A stretch of DNA of 64,000 bases from an uncultured Sulfitobacter sp. GTDB lineage: Bacteria; Pseudomonadota; Alphaproteobacteria; Rhodobacterales; Rhodobacteraceae. The DNA is taken from NCBI GenBank assembly GCA_947501805.1, contig CANMXJ010000014.1, positions 35,975 to 99,974 on the forward strand, written 5' to 3'. Numbering within the stretch: the stretch's first letter is position 1; every line of letters starts with the position of its first letter. Made by a program: the position numbers and the translations under genes. Below are positions 1 to 10,805 of the stretch, in pieces. A model generated the notes under the pieces. That model had not been told where the DNA came from. It worked only from the letters and a program-made list of their open reading frames with translations, and searched no databases.

Positions 1-127
1 GCCATGTCAGCCCTTTCAGGTCTGTCGTGAATTTTGCGCCAAATCGAAAGGCGCGGTCCTTGCCCGAAAATACTAGGGCAGTGCCGAAGGCGCTACAATC
101 GCAAAATCGCAGCGCCATGCGACTTGT

Positions 128-793
128 TTACTTGTCACCCTTGCCCTTCTTGGGCTTGTCCTTGGGCGTATCACCCTCGTCCTGCTTGCCACGGTTGGCC
201 ACAATCTCGTCGATATGGCCCCACTCCAGCGCCTCGTCCGGCGTCATCCAGAGATCCCGGTCGAGTGCCTGCCGTACGGTATCATAATCCTGACCGGAGT
301 GCTTCATGTACAACTGGTACATGCGCTCGCGGGTTCTTTCGATGTGGCGCGCGGAAATCAAAATATCTTCGGCTTTGCCCTGCGATCCGCCGGACGGCTG
401 GTGAATCATGACTTCGGCGTTGGGCAAGGCAAAGCGCATGCCTTTTTCGCCACCAATGGCAATCACGGACCCCATAGAGGCGGCCATACCACAGATCAAC
501 GTCGACACTTTGGGGCGGATGTACTGCATGGTGTCATAGATCGACAAACCGGCAGACACTTCGCCGCCGGGGGAATTGATATACATGCTGATTTCTTTGG
601 ACGGATTCTCTGCCTCAAGGTGCAGCAACTGCGCCACAACCAGATGGCTCATCCCGCTGTGAATAGGGCCGTTGATGAAAATGATCCGCTCTTTCAGCAG
701 ACGCGAGAAGATGTCGTAAGCACGCTCGCCCCGACTGGTCTGCTCGACCACCATGGGGACGAGGTTCATATATGTCTCAACTGGATCGTTCAT
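128..793 (-). CDS. clpP: ATP-dependent Clp protease proteolytic subunit ClpP
   Basis: ORF 128..826 -; [15 protein letters not shown] (Ser) and [13 protein letters not shown] (His) catalytic motifs; [28 protein letters not shown] is a typical ClpP start, so the ATG at 793 is preferred over 826. Confidence 0.96.
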   Translation of the reverse strand: MNDPVETYMNLVPMVVEQTSRGERAYDIFSRLLKERIIFINGPIHSGMSHLVVAQLLHLEAENPSKEISMYINSPGGEVSAGLSIYDTMQYIRPKVSTLICGMAASMGSVIAIGGEKGMRFALPNAEVMIHQPSGGSQGKAEDILISARHIERTRERMYQLYMKHSGQDYDTVRQALDRDLWMTPDEALEWGHIDEIVANRGKQDEGDTPKDKPKKGKGDK

Positions 794-919
794 ATTGCTT
801 GCCTGTATTTGTGTTTGCCGGACCATACCCGCGAAACCGTTGGACCAAGATTAGTCGCGGGCCGTGGGACCTTCAAGGGGGGTGGCGCGTGTTGTCTGCC
901 TTACCGCGCGCTCTATCTC

Positions 920-2125
920 ATGTGCATGATGAATTCGTTAACCACATTCCCCCCGTCTGTTGCTGCCGCCCGTCACCGATTGGACGCTTTTGCACCCAAC
1001 GCCGCGCGGTACGCTTCAACACGTAATTTTGATCACGGGCCGGGCCAGCACACCTCGGTTTCGACCCTGTCACCCTACCTGAAATTACGTGTGCTGGACG
1101 AGATAGCGGTGACACGTACCATTCTGGACCACCACACACCTGCCGCTGCTGACAAGTTCATCGCAGAAGTGTTCTGGCGTACCTACTGGAAAGGCTGGAT
1201 GGAGCTTCGACCCGCTGTTTGGGACATGTACAGAAGTGATGTAAAGCGGCTCGGAAACGATATTCAGACCCAATCCGGACTGCGCAGCCGGTGGGAAGAG
1301 GCGTGTCTGGGCAGAACCGGAATCGCACCTTTTGATGCCTGGGCGCATGAACTGGTGGAAACAGGGTACCTGCACAACCATGCACGGATGTGGTTTGCCT
1401 CAATCTGGATATTCACGTTGCAATTGCCGTGGCAATTGGGCGCTGATTTCTTTTTGCGGCATTTACTGGACGGTGATGCCGCCGTGAATACGCTCAGCTG
1501 GCGCTGGGTTGCGGGAATACAAACGCGGGGCAAGACCTACCTTGCGCGACCCGACAATATTGCAAAATACACGTCAGGCAGATTTGGGACGGTAACAGGG
1601 CTGGCCAAACATGCCCCTGCGCAGGATGCACCCGACGCGCCATCAGCGACGCCTCTGCCTGACTGCGCGCGGTTTTCATTGACCGGTCGTTACGGTATTG
1701 CAACCCACGGCGACGATGTGAACATGGCACCTTTGCTGGCGCAGGCCCCTGCCCCAAGCGCCTTGGGGTTTCTGGATGATGCAGCAGGCCACAGCCCGTT
1801 GAAAATGGCCCCACATGTCGGAGAATTCCGCTGGAATATGGCAGTGGACATGACCCCGAAGGCGGAGACCCTCACGCGCCTTTTTTCCGTGCAGGACATT
1901 GCAGGTTGGGCCGCGACGCACAGGCTGGATCAGATTATCATTCCCTACGCACCCGTTGGCCCCTCACGCGAAATCTGGCAGGCCTATGCGCATCTGGAAG
2001 GGGCTTTGCCGGTCCGTCAGATACGCCGTCCCTTTGACACCACAGCATGGCCATTGGCGACCAAAGGTTTCTTTGCGTTCAAGAAACACATTCCGGACCT
2101 TATCGGGCAGATGATATTGGTTTAA
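920..2125 (+). CDS. Photolyase/cryptochrome-family FAD-binding domain protein without an N-terminal antenna domain
   Basis: C-terminal part of ORF 215..2125; the N-terminal part overlaps clpP antisense and is discarded; in-frame ATGs at 920/926/929. Motifs LHNHARMWFASIWIF, DFFLRHLLDGDAAVNTLSWRWVAGIQTRGKTYLARPDNIAKYT match the photolyase FAD domain. Confidence 0.85.
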   Translation: MCMMNSLTTFPPSVAAARHRLDAFAPNAARYASTRNFDHGPGQHTSVSTLSPYLKLRVLDEIAVTRTILDHHTPAAADKFIAEVFWRTYWKGWMELRPAVWDMYRSDVKRLGNDIQTQSGLRSRWEEACLGRTGIAPFDAWAHELVETGYLHNHARMWFASIWIFTLQLPWQLGADFFLRHLLDGDAAVNTLSWRWVAGIQTRGKTYLARPDNIAKYTSGRFGTVTGLAKHAPAQDAPDAPSATPLPDCARFSLTGRYGIATHGDDVNMAPLLAQAPAPSALGFLDDAAGHSPLKMAPHVGEFRWNMAVDMTPKAETLTRLFSVQDIAGWAATHRLDQIIIPYAPVGPSREIWQAYAHLEGALPVRQIRRPFDTTAWPLATKGFFAFKKHIPDLIGQMILV

Positions 2126-2210
2126 GTGTTTGGCGCGACAACCCGAACCAAACAGGTGCAAACCGAGCACAGACCTGACCCCAATGTCCCACCACCCCGG
2201 CGGAGCGTAA

Positions 2211-4232
2211 ATGACACGGCAAAAAATCATCAACAGCCCTGAATTCGGCAACAAGGCCGAGACCTATGAGGCCGTTGACGACGTTGCGAGCAATCCTGAT
2301 CTTGGCCGCACCATCGGGGATGTCATCAACGCCCGCTACGGGCGGCGCGATATCATGCGCGGCATGCTGGGTGTTTCGGCCAGTACGGCGCTTTTTGGAA
2401 CGTCTGCCTTGATTGCCCCTTCTAAAGCTGGCGCGTCAAGTACGCCTGCCAGTCGATACAACTTTGAAGAGTTGGCGGCGGGCAATGATGAAACCCACCA
2501 CATTGCGCAAGGTTATGACGCTCAGATCCTGTTGCGCTGGGGCGATCCTGTGACAGCTGATGCCCCTGCTTTCGACGTTTATAACCAGAGCGCCGCTGCC
2601 CAATTGCAGCAATTCGGCTACAATAACGATTTTGTGGGCTTCGTGCCGATGAATAATTCAGGCACCCGTGGATTGCTGTGCGTGAACCATGAATACACCA
2701 ACGAAGAAATGATGTTTGCCGGCCTGGGTCGGCAAGACAGAAACGAATTCTCGGGCATGACGCCTGAATTGATCGACATCGAAATGGCCGCACATGGCGG
2801 GTCTATTGTTGAAATCGTGCAAGATACCTCAGGCAAATGGTTCGTGGTCCGCGACGGCCAGCTGAACCGGCGCATCACGCCGCTAGAGACCAAAATGACC
2901 CTGAGTGGTCCGGCGGCAGGACATCCACGCCTGCAAACCGGCGATGACCCCGAAGGTACACAAGTCATCGGTACGCTCAACAATTGCGCGGGCGGCATGA
3001 CGCCGTGGGGGACATGGTTGATGGCAGAAGAGAATTTTCACGGCTATTTCTGGACCGATGTGCTGGACGCCAAGGGCAAACCCGACCTTTCGGCCCACCC
3101 CGATGCAATATCTAAAAAACGCTACAAAATTCCGTCCATGTGGTACGCTTGGGGCACGCGATATGACCGCTTTAACATCGACAAAGAACCGAATTATTCC
3201 AACAAGTTCGGCTGGATTGTTGAAGTTGATCCGATGGACCCGAATACGACCCCGATCAAACGCACCGCCCTTGGCCGTTTCAGCCACGAGGGCGCGGAAA
3301 CCACCATCAGCAGCGATGGCCGGCTGGTCGTTTACATGGGCGACGACAACCGTTTCGACTATCTTTACAAATTTGTCTCGGACAACATCGTTTCGGATAC
3401 CCCATCTGAAAACCGCAACCTGCTGGATGAAGGTACGCTTTATGTCGCGCGGTTTGAAGTGGACGGAACTCTTAGCTGGCTCCCGCTGGTTCATGGCACG
3501 GGGCCATTGACAGCAGAAAACGGCTTTCCCTCACAAGCCGATGTTCTTATCGACACCCGCCTAGCCGCGGACGCCTTGGGAGCCACCCCGATGGATCGTC
3601 CCGAAGACGCGCAACCCCGCGGCGATGGCACGGCCTATGTGATGCTGACCAACAACCGCAAGCGCAAAACACCCAACGCCGCCAATCCACGTGCTGAATC
3701 CACCTTTGGCCATATCATCGAGATCAAGGAGGACCATGGCAATCATGCGGCCTCTACCGGCAAGTGGTCGATCCTGATCAAATGCGGTGATCCCTCCGTT
3801 GCCGAAGTGGGTGCCGAGTGGAACCCTGACACGTCTCAGGACGGCTGGTTCGGATCACCTGACAATTGCGCGATGGATGCAGATGGACGGCTGTGGGTCG
3901 CCACGGACCAAGGCGCGCGCTGGCACAAAAGTGGCAAGTCCGACGGGCTTTATGCGGTTGAGACCGAGGGGCACGCCCGTGGCAACTCCAAGCTGTTCTT
4001 TCGTTGCCCGGTCGGCGGCGAACTCTGCGGCCCCTGCTTTACCGAAGATGGCGAGACCCTGTTTCTCGCGGTGCAGCACCCCGGAACAGACGGTACCAAG
4101 TATTTCAAGGGTTTCGAACGCGCATCGACCTTTGATGATCCCGCAACCCGCTGGCCCGACTTTGATCCTGAAATGCCGCCGCGCCCGTCCATCGTGGTGA
4201 TCACAAAGCGGGGCGGTGGCAAAATCGCTTAG
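2211..4232 (+). CDS. PhoX-family (DUF839) phosphatase, Tat-exported
   Basis: 673-aa ORF; RRDIMRGMLGVSASTALFGTSALIAPSKAGA twin-arginine-like leader; GTLNNCAGGMTPWGTWLMAEENFHGYFW and SPDNCAMDADGRLWVATDQG are PhoX-like. Confidence 0.87.
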   Translation: MTRQKIINSPEFGNKAETYEAVDDVASNPDLGRTIGDVINARYGRRDIMRGMLGVSASTALFGTSALIAPSKAGASSTPASRYNFEELAAGNDETHHIAQGYDAQILLRWGDPVTADAPAFDVYNQSAAAQLQQFGYNNDFVGFVPMNNSGTRGLLCVNHEYTNEEMMFAGLGRQDRNEFSGMTPELIDIEMAAHGGSIVEIVQDTSGKWFVVRDGQLNRRITPLETKMTLSGPAAGHPRLQTGDDPEGTQVIGTLNNCAGGMTPWGTWLMAEENFHGYFWTDVLDAKGKPDLSAHPDAISKKRYKIPSMWYAWGTRYDRFNIDKEPNYSNKFGWIVEVDPMDPNTTPIKRTALGRFSHEGAETTISSDGRLVVYMGDDNRFDYLYKFVSDNIVSDTPSENRNLLDEGTLYVARFEVDGTLSWLPLVHGTGPLTAENGFPSQADVLIDTRLAADALGATPMDRPEDAQPRGDGTAYVMLTNNRKRKTPNAANPRAESTFGHIIEIKEDHGNHAASTGKWSILIKCGDPSVAEVGAEWNPDTSQDGWFGSPDNCAMDADGRLWVATDQGARWHKSGKSDGLYAVETEGHARGNSKLFFRCPVGGELCGPCFTEDGETLFLAVQHPGTDGTKYFKGFERASTFDDPATRWPDFDPEMPPRPSIVVITKRGGGKIA

Positions 4233-5233
4233 GGAGTAAGGCAGGCCGCCATATCCTTGGCCATCCCCATCAGAAGGTCGGGATATAGATCGGCACCAGG
4301 TGTCAGTCCGGTGCCAAGAGGATCAAGGGTCGCCAGCTTGGTATCCAGCCCCTCGATAACAGTTGTTAGCAGACCGGTGTTCATTTGCGGTTCGGCAAAG
4401 GCACAAACGGCCCCCGTCTGTGCAATGTGCCCGCGCAGTTCCGCAATGCGTGCAGCACCGGGTTTCGCAGCATCCCCTGTGCTGACGGCACCTACAGCTT
4501 CCAGCCCAAAGCGCGCCTCGAAATAGTGGAAGGCGTCGTGAAAAACAATAAACGGGCGGTCCGAAAGGTCCGATACGATCTTTTCAATCTGGTGTGCCAA
4601 AAGAAAAAGCCGCTTGTCGCCGTCCTCTGCATTCCGGAAATAGGTCTGCGCATTCGCCGGGTCCATCACGGCAAGCGTTTGCGCGATTGCACCCATAGCA
4701 ACCGCGCCGTTCAAGGGGTTCAACCACAAATGCGGATCGCTTCCCGCGTGATCGCCTTTCCATTCTGTGGCCTGCTCATGTGCGTGATCGTCGTGATCTT
4801 CATGCCCATCATCATGCGCGCCCTCGGCATGCGTATCATCCTTGTGCGCATCGTGATCTTCATGCCCGCCGTGGTCATGCGCGTCAAAGCCTGCCCCCTC
4901 CCGAAATGGCAGCAACTGCATCCCAGACACCTCCATCAGTTCCAGTTTGCGTGCATCTGCCGCCAAAGTGTCAAGCGGACCCGTCAGCCAGGGCGTCAAG
5001 GCAGGCCCGACCCAGACCACAAGATCGGAAGATCCAAGCGCGCGGGCCTCAGACGGGCGCATGGCATAGGCATGTGGTGAGGCACCGGCCGGAATAACCA
5101 GAATCGGCTCCCCTACACCTTTCATCACTTGCGACACCATCGCATGAACGGGCGCAATATCGGTTGCAACAACCGGCACGTCAGCACGCGCAAAGGCAGG
5201 AAAGATCAAAAGCAAGGAAAGCAGCGCACGCAT
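4229..5233 (-). CDS. znuA: Zinc ABC transporter substrate-binding protein ZnuA with His/Asp-rich loop
   Basis: ASPHAYAMRPSEARAL, HLWLNPLNGAVAMGAIAQTL, FIVFHDAFHYFEARFGL; His-rich loop HDHGGHEDHDAHKDDTHAEG; ORF-track start at 5245 is TTG, ATG at 5233 preferred; adjacent to zur/znuCB. Confidence 0.95.
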   Translation of the reverse strand: MRALLSLLLIFPAFARADVPVVATDIAPVHAMVSQVMKGVGEPILVIPAGASPHAYAMRPSEARALGSSDLVVWVGPALTPWLTGPLDTLAADARKLELMEVSGMQLLPFREGAGFDAHDHGGHEDHDAHKDDTHAEGAHDDGHEDHDDHAHEQATEWKGDHAGSDPHLWLNPLNGAVAMGAIAQTLAVMDPANAQTYFRNAEDGDKRLFLLAHQIEKIVSDLSDRPFIVFHDAFHYFEARFGLEAVGAVSTGDAAKPGAARIAELRGHIAQTGAVCAFAEPQMNTGLLTTVIEGLDTKLATLDPLGTGLTPGADLYPDLLMGMAKDMAACLTP

Positions 5234-5244
5234 GGGATACCTCA

Positions 5245-5265
5245 AAATGTTATACTATTACATTT
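5245..5265. promoter_or_regulatory. Putative Zur operator 1 (imperfect palindrome AAATGTTATACTATTACATTT)
   Basis: Dyad directly upstream of the znuA ATG in the znuA/zur intergenic region. Confidence 0.6.
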
Positions 5266-5274
5266 GATAAAACG

Positions 5275-5288
5275 TATGTTATAACATA
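5275..5288. promoter_or_regulatory. Putative Zur operator 2 (perfect 14-bp palindrome TATGTTATAACATA)
   Basis: Perfect inverted repeat between divergent znuA and zur; Fur/Zur-like AT-rich dyad. Confidence 0.7.
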
Positions 5289-5315
5289 TCAAGCCTGAAA
5301 ACGCGGAGAGTCATT

Positions 5316-5795
5316 ATGTCTACCATCGGATTTGAACCGCATGACCATCAAAGATGCGTGGCGGGCACCCTGTCCAAAGCCGAAAAACAATGTGCAGAAA
5401 ACGGCCTGCGCCTGACTCCTGTGCGGCGGCGTGCCTTGGAAATCCTGCTGGCAGAACATCGCGCCTTGGGCGCATACGACCTGCTTGCTGTCTTAGCCGA
5501 GGAAGGCCTTGGCGCGCAGCCGCCCGTTGCTTACCGCGCCCTTGATTTTCTGGTCAAGGCGGGGTTTGCCCACAAAATCGAAGCGCTCAATGCCTATATC
5601 GCCTGCGCGCATCTTGGCACATGCCAAACGCCTGCCTTTCTGATCTGTCGCAGTTGCAAGTCGGTAGCCGAAGCAGATACCGCGCCCGCATCGGGCCGCC
5701 TTGGCGATGCCGCCCGCGCAGCCGGTTTTCAGATCGAGCGCACGGTGGTGGAGGCCCAAGGTCTCTGTCCGGCCTGCCAGAAGGCTGCCGCATGA
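5316..5795 (+). CDS. zur: Fur-family zinc uptake regulator Zur
   Basis: LRLTPVRRRALEILLAEHRALGAYDLL; CxxC pairs (CRSCKS, CPACQK); stop overlaps znuC start. Confidence 0.92.
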   Translation: MSTIGFEPHDHQRCVAGTLSKAEKQCAENGLRLTPVRRRALEILLAEHRALGAYDLLAVLAEEGLGAQPPVAYRALDFLVKAGFAHKIEALNAYIACAHLGTCQTPAFLICRSCKSVAEADTAPASGRLGDAARAAGFQIERTVVEAQGLCPACQKAAA

Positions 5796-6529
5796 GCCTG
5801 ATCGAAACCAAAAATCTGACGCTTGGCTATGGCGGTAAAATTGTGCTGCGCGATGTGAGTTTTGCCATCGAAGCCGGAGAGATTGTGACGATTGTCGGAC
5901 CCAACGGCTCTGGCAAATCCAGCCTGCTGCGCGCCTTGATCGGTGCGCTGCGCCCGATCTCTGGTGACGTTATACGCAAACCCGACCTCAAGATCGGCTA
6001 CGTCCCGCAGAAGTTACATATTGATGCGACCTTGCCGTTGACAGTGCAGCGCTTCCTGAACCTGCCAAAGCGACAAAACCCGGCAGATATTGAAGCGGCT
6101 TTGACCCGCGCAGGTGTGCCCGAGTTGTCCCAAGCCCAGATGACCTCTCTGTCTGGCGGGCAATTCCAGCGCGTTCTGCTGGCCCGTGCGTTGCTTGGTA
6201 AACCTGACATCTTAATACTGGATGAAGCCACTCAAGGCCTCGACCAGCCGGGAGCGGCGGGTTTCTATCGTCAGATTGAAGAGGTCCGCCGTGATCTGGG
6301 GCTGGCCGTGCTGATGGTCAGCCACGATCTGCACGTGGTCATGGCTGCATCCGACAGGGTGCTTTGCCTGAACGGCCATGTCTGTTGTGAGGGATCACCA
6401 GAGATTGTCGCTGACGCACCAGAATACCGCGCCTTGTTTGGCACTGGCACACAAGGCACGTTGGCGCTGTATCGCCATGATCACGATCACGCGCATGACC
6501 ATTCCCACGAGCACGGACACTCCCACTGA
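5792..6529 (+). CDS. znuC: Zinc ABC transporter ATP-binding protein ZnuC, His-rich C-terminus
   Basis: Walker A GPNGSGKSS, signature LSGGQFQRVLLARAL, Walker B ILILDEATQGLD; C-terminus HDHDHAHDHSHEHGHSH; ATG at 5792 within ORF 5621..6529. Confidence 0.95.
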   Translation: MSLIETKNLTLGYGGKIVLRDVSFAIEAGEIVTIVGPNGSGKSSLLRALIGALRPISGDVIRKPDLKIGYVPQKLHIDATLPLTVQRFLNLPKRQNPADIEAALTRAGVPELSQAQMTSLSGGQFQRVLLARALLGKPDILILDEATQGLDQPGAAGFYRQIEEVRRDLGLAVLMVSHDLHVVMAASDRVLCLNGHVCCEGSPEIVADAPEYRALFGTGTQGTLALYRHDHDHAHDHSHEHGHSH

Positions 6530-7323
6530 TGCTAGATGATTTCATACTGCGTGCGGGCCTTGCCGGCTTGGGCGTCGCACTTGCCGCTGCACCTTTGGGC
6601 TGTTTTGTGGTCTGGCGGCGCATGGCCTATTTCGGGGATGCGACCAGCCACGCAGCCTTGCTTGGCGTCGCCCTTGCGCTCGCCACCAACATTCCCGTGA
6701 TTGCAGGCGTACTGATAATCGCGCTGGTGATGGCCTTGATCATCAGCAGCCTGTCCGAGCGCCATGTGAGTTCGGATGCCTTGTTGGGTGTCCTAGCGCA
6801 TGCAGGACTGGCGTTTGGTCTTGTGGCGGTATCACTGGTGCCGGGGCAACGAGTGGACCTTTCGGCCTATCTGTTCGGTGATATTCTTGCGGTGTCCAGC
6901 ATGGATGTGGTGGTAATCTGGGCGGGTGCGGTACTGGTCGCCTTGCTGCTGCTCGCCCGCTGGCAAGCGCTTCTTACGGCCACGCTGAACCCCGATCTTG
7001 CCACAGCCTCGGGGGGAAACCCGAAACGCGAACAGTTCATCCTGACGCTTGCCCTGGCGGTTACAGTGGCCGTGGCGATCAAGGTTGTTGGCGCGCTGCT
7101 GATTGCGGCCATGCTGGTAATCCCTGCCGCTGCTGCGCGCCCTTTTGCGCGGACGCCCGAAGGCATGGCGCTCTGTGCGATGGCGTTGGGTGGCATTGCG
7201 GTATGTGCAGGTCTTGGTGCCTCGTTCCTTTTTGACACCCCCGCCGGACCCAGCATCGTTTCGGCCGCGGCGGTTTTCTTTGCTTTTTCAACTGCATTGT
7301 CACCTGCAATCAGAAGCCGATAA
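6529..7323 (+). CDS. znuB: Zinc ABC transporter permease ZnuB
   Basis: ABC-3 permease; GCFVVWRRMAYFGDATSHAALLGVALAL; overlaps the znuC stop. Confidence 0.95.
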   Translation: MLDDFILRAGLAGLGVALAAAPLGCFVVWRRMAYFGDATSHAALLGVALALATNIPVIAGVLIIALVMALIISSLSERHVSSDALLGVLAHAGLAFGLVAVSLVPGQRVDLSAYLFGDILAVSSMDVVVIWAGAVLVALLLLARWQALLTATLNPDLATASGGNPKREQFILTLALAVTVAVAIKVVGALLIAAMLVIPAAAARPFARTPEGMALCAMALGGIAVCAGLGASFLFDTPAGPSIVSAAAVFFAFSTALSPAIRSR

Positions 7324-7333
7324 CATGCGTTAA

Positions 7334-8556
<1,223 letters not shown>

Positions 8557-8557
<1 letters not shown>

Positions 8558-9306
8558 TGCCAGACAAGACCAATAATACCCCGCCCAAAGGTGGCTATGC
8601 CGCACGGCTACCGGCCAATCATCCAGTAGCCCTGTATCCCCCCTACCGTACGTCCGTAAAGCGCAGTCCGCAGGCCGCGCCGCTCTCATTCCCCTCTACC
8701 ATCAGTGAAGAGACCGGCCCCGTGTTCGGCCACAGCATGCTGGGCCCATTGGACGGTGATTTGCTCAGGAACTTCGGGCCACAGGATCAAACCGCCATTG
8801 GTCCGCGCATTATCGTGCATGGCCGTGTTCAGGACCAGTTTGGCCGTCCGGTGGCGGGTGCATTGCTCGAAGTCTGGCAGGCCAACGCAGGCGGGCGGTA
8901 TCGCCATGTCAAAGAAGGCTACATCGCCCCACTTGATCCCAATTTTGGCGGTTGCGGACGGGTGATCACCGACGCGGATGGCAGATACGAACTGCGCACT
9001 GTCAAGCCGGGCCCCTATCCGTGGCCAAATGGCCCGAACGATTGGCGTCCCGCCCATATCCACTTCAGCGTTTTCGGCGCAGGTTTTGCGCAGCGGTTGA
9101 TCACGCAAATGTACTTTGAGGGTGATCCGCTGATCCCGCTGTGTCCGATTGTGCGCACGATCAATGACGCGGCTGCGGTTGCGCGGCTCATTGCACCACT
9201 GGACAAGCCACACACCCTGCCGATGGATGCGCTTGCCTACCGCTTTGACATCACGCTGCGCGGGCGGCGTCAGACATTGTTTGAAAACCGGATGGAGGGC
9301 TTGTAA
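8557..9306 (+). CDS. pcaH: Protocatechuate 3,4-dioxygenase beta subunit
   Basis: [51 protein letters not shown]. Confidence 0.95.
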
Positions 9307-9896
9307 TGAACGATTTTCCCGAAACAGCCAGCCAGACCGCTGGCCCTTATGTGCACATCGGGTGCACCCCGAATTTTGCGGGCATCAACGGCGTATATCC
9401 CGACGACCTTGGCGCAAAAATGATAACCGGCGCGGCGAATGGCACACGGATCACTCTTCTCGGTCAGGTCTTTGACGGGACCGGCACGCCGTTGCGTGAC
9501 GCCATGGTCGAAGCATGGCAGGCAGATGCAAACGGGCTATATGCGGGGCAGCCCGAAGCCGATCTGCATTTCACCGGATTTGGCCGCTGCGCCTGTGATC
9601 CGGTCGATGGCACGTTCCGCTTCGAAACTGTTCGTCCAGCCGCCGTCCCATGGCCTCAAGGCGGGATGCAGGCCCCGCATATCACGATCTGGATTGTGGC
9701 GCGCGGCATCAACCTTGGCCTGCACACCCGTGCCTATTTTGAGGATGCGCCAGAGAATGACAGTGATCCGGTGCTTGGCCGGATCGAACATCGCAACAGG
9801 GTGAGAACGCTTTTGGCGCAGCGTGAAGAAGAAAGCACCTATCGCTTTAACATTCACCTGCAAGGTGCTGGTGAAACGATGTTTTTTGATGTTTGA
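9306..9896 (+). CDS. pcaG: Protocatechuate 3,4-dioxygenase alpha subunit
   Basis: TASQTAGPYVHIG; MVEAWQADANGLY; directly follows pcaH with overlapping start/stop. Confidence 0.95.
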   Translation: MNDFPETASQTAGPYVHIGCTPNFAGINGVYPDDLGAKMITGAANGTRITLLGQVFDGTGTPLRDAMVEAWQADANGLYAGQPEADLHFTGFGRCACDPVDGTFRFETVRPAAVPWPQGGMQAPHITIWIVARGINLGLHTRAYFEDAPENDSDPVLGRIEHRNRVRTLLAQREEESTYRFNIHLQGAGETMFFDV

Positions 9897-9977
9897 AATT
9901 ATGTCACACGGGCGCCGGATCCAGATACCCGCGTGCCTGAAATTAGGCCAACAGTTCTTTCCTTACAATGCCACTTG

Positions 9978-10805
9978 CTACAAAGCGCCCCTCACGTTCC
10001 ACAATTCAGGGAATAGCTCGACTTCCAGCATCTTGCGCAAATAAGCGACCCCTGAGGTGCCGCCCGTGCCACGCTTGAAGCCGATAATCCGCTCAACTGT
10101 TGTCACGTGGTTAAACCGCCAACGCCGGAAGTAATCTTCAAGATCGACCAGTTTTTCGGCCAGCTCGTACAGCTCCCAATGGGTGTTCGGATTTTCGTAC
10201 ACTTTTTGCCAAAGATCCTGAATCGCCGGATCAGCCTGCCAGTCCCCCTCACGCGGTTGCCCCGCCAAAGGGGCCACCTCCAAACGCTTACAGGTCACAT
10301 CAATCGCCACTTGATAGAGGCTCGGCTGTGCCAGTTCCGCACTCAAGGCATCATAGGCCGCCGCCTTGTGTTTGTGCAGCTTCATCAATGCCTCGTTGCG
10401 GTTGCCCAACAGATATTCAACAAGGCGATACTGGTGCGATTGAAAGCCCGATGAATTGCCAAGTGAGGGGCGGAACGCCGTGTATTCACTTGGCGTCATG
10501 GTGCGCAGAACATCCCATGCGTTATTGAGTTGCTCGAATATCCGCGCCACGCGCGACAGCATCTTAAAAGCCGGTTGCAGGTCATTTTGCAGCATGACAC
10601 CGCGCGCCGCCTGCAATTCATGGATTGCAAGACGCATCCACAATTCAGACGTCTGGTGTTGGATGATAAAAAGCATCTCGTCATGGGCATCTGACAATGG
10701 ATGCTGCGCAGACAGGATCGCATCGAGGCCAAGGTAATCGCCATAAGACATGTCCTTGGCGAAATCCATCTTGGCACCGTCAGCTGCTTTTTCGAAATCG
10801 CTCAA
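9978..10805 (-). CDS. kynA: Tryptophan 2,3-dioxygenase
   Basis: [81 protein letters not shown] start overlapping the upstream stop. Confidence 0.95.
   Translation of the reverse strand: MSDFEKAADGAKMDFAKDMSYGDYLGLDAILSAQHPLSDAHDEMLFIIQHQTSELWMRLAIHELQAARGVMLQNDLQPAFKMLSRVARIFEQLNNAWDVLRTMTPSEYTAFRPSLGNSSGFQSHQYRLVEYLLGNRNEALMKLHKHKAAAYDALSAELAQPSLYQVAIDVTCKRLEVAPLAGQPREGDWQADPAIQDLWQKVYENPNTHWELYELAEKLVDLEDYFRRWRFNHVTTVERIIGFKRGTGGTSGVAYLRKMLEVELFPELWNVRGAL

Noticed and set aside
215-919. N-terminal 235 codons of ORF 215..2125 +
   Set aside because: Antisense to clpP; real gene starts around 920-929 where photolyase-like sequence begins.
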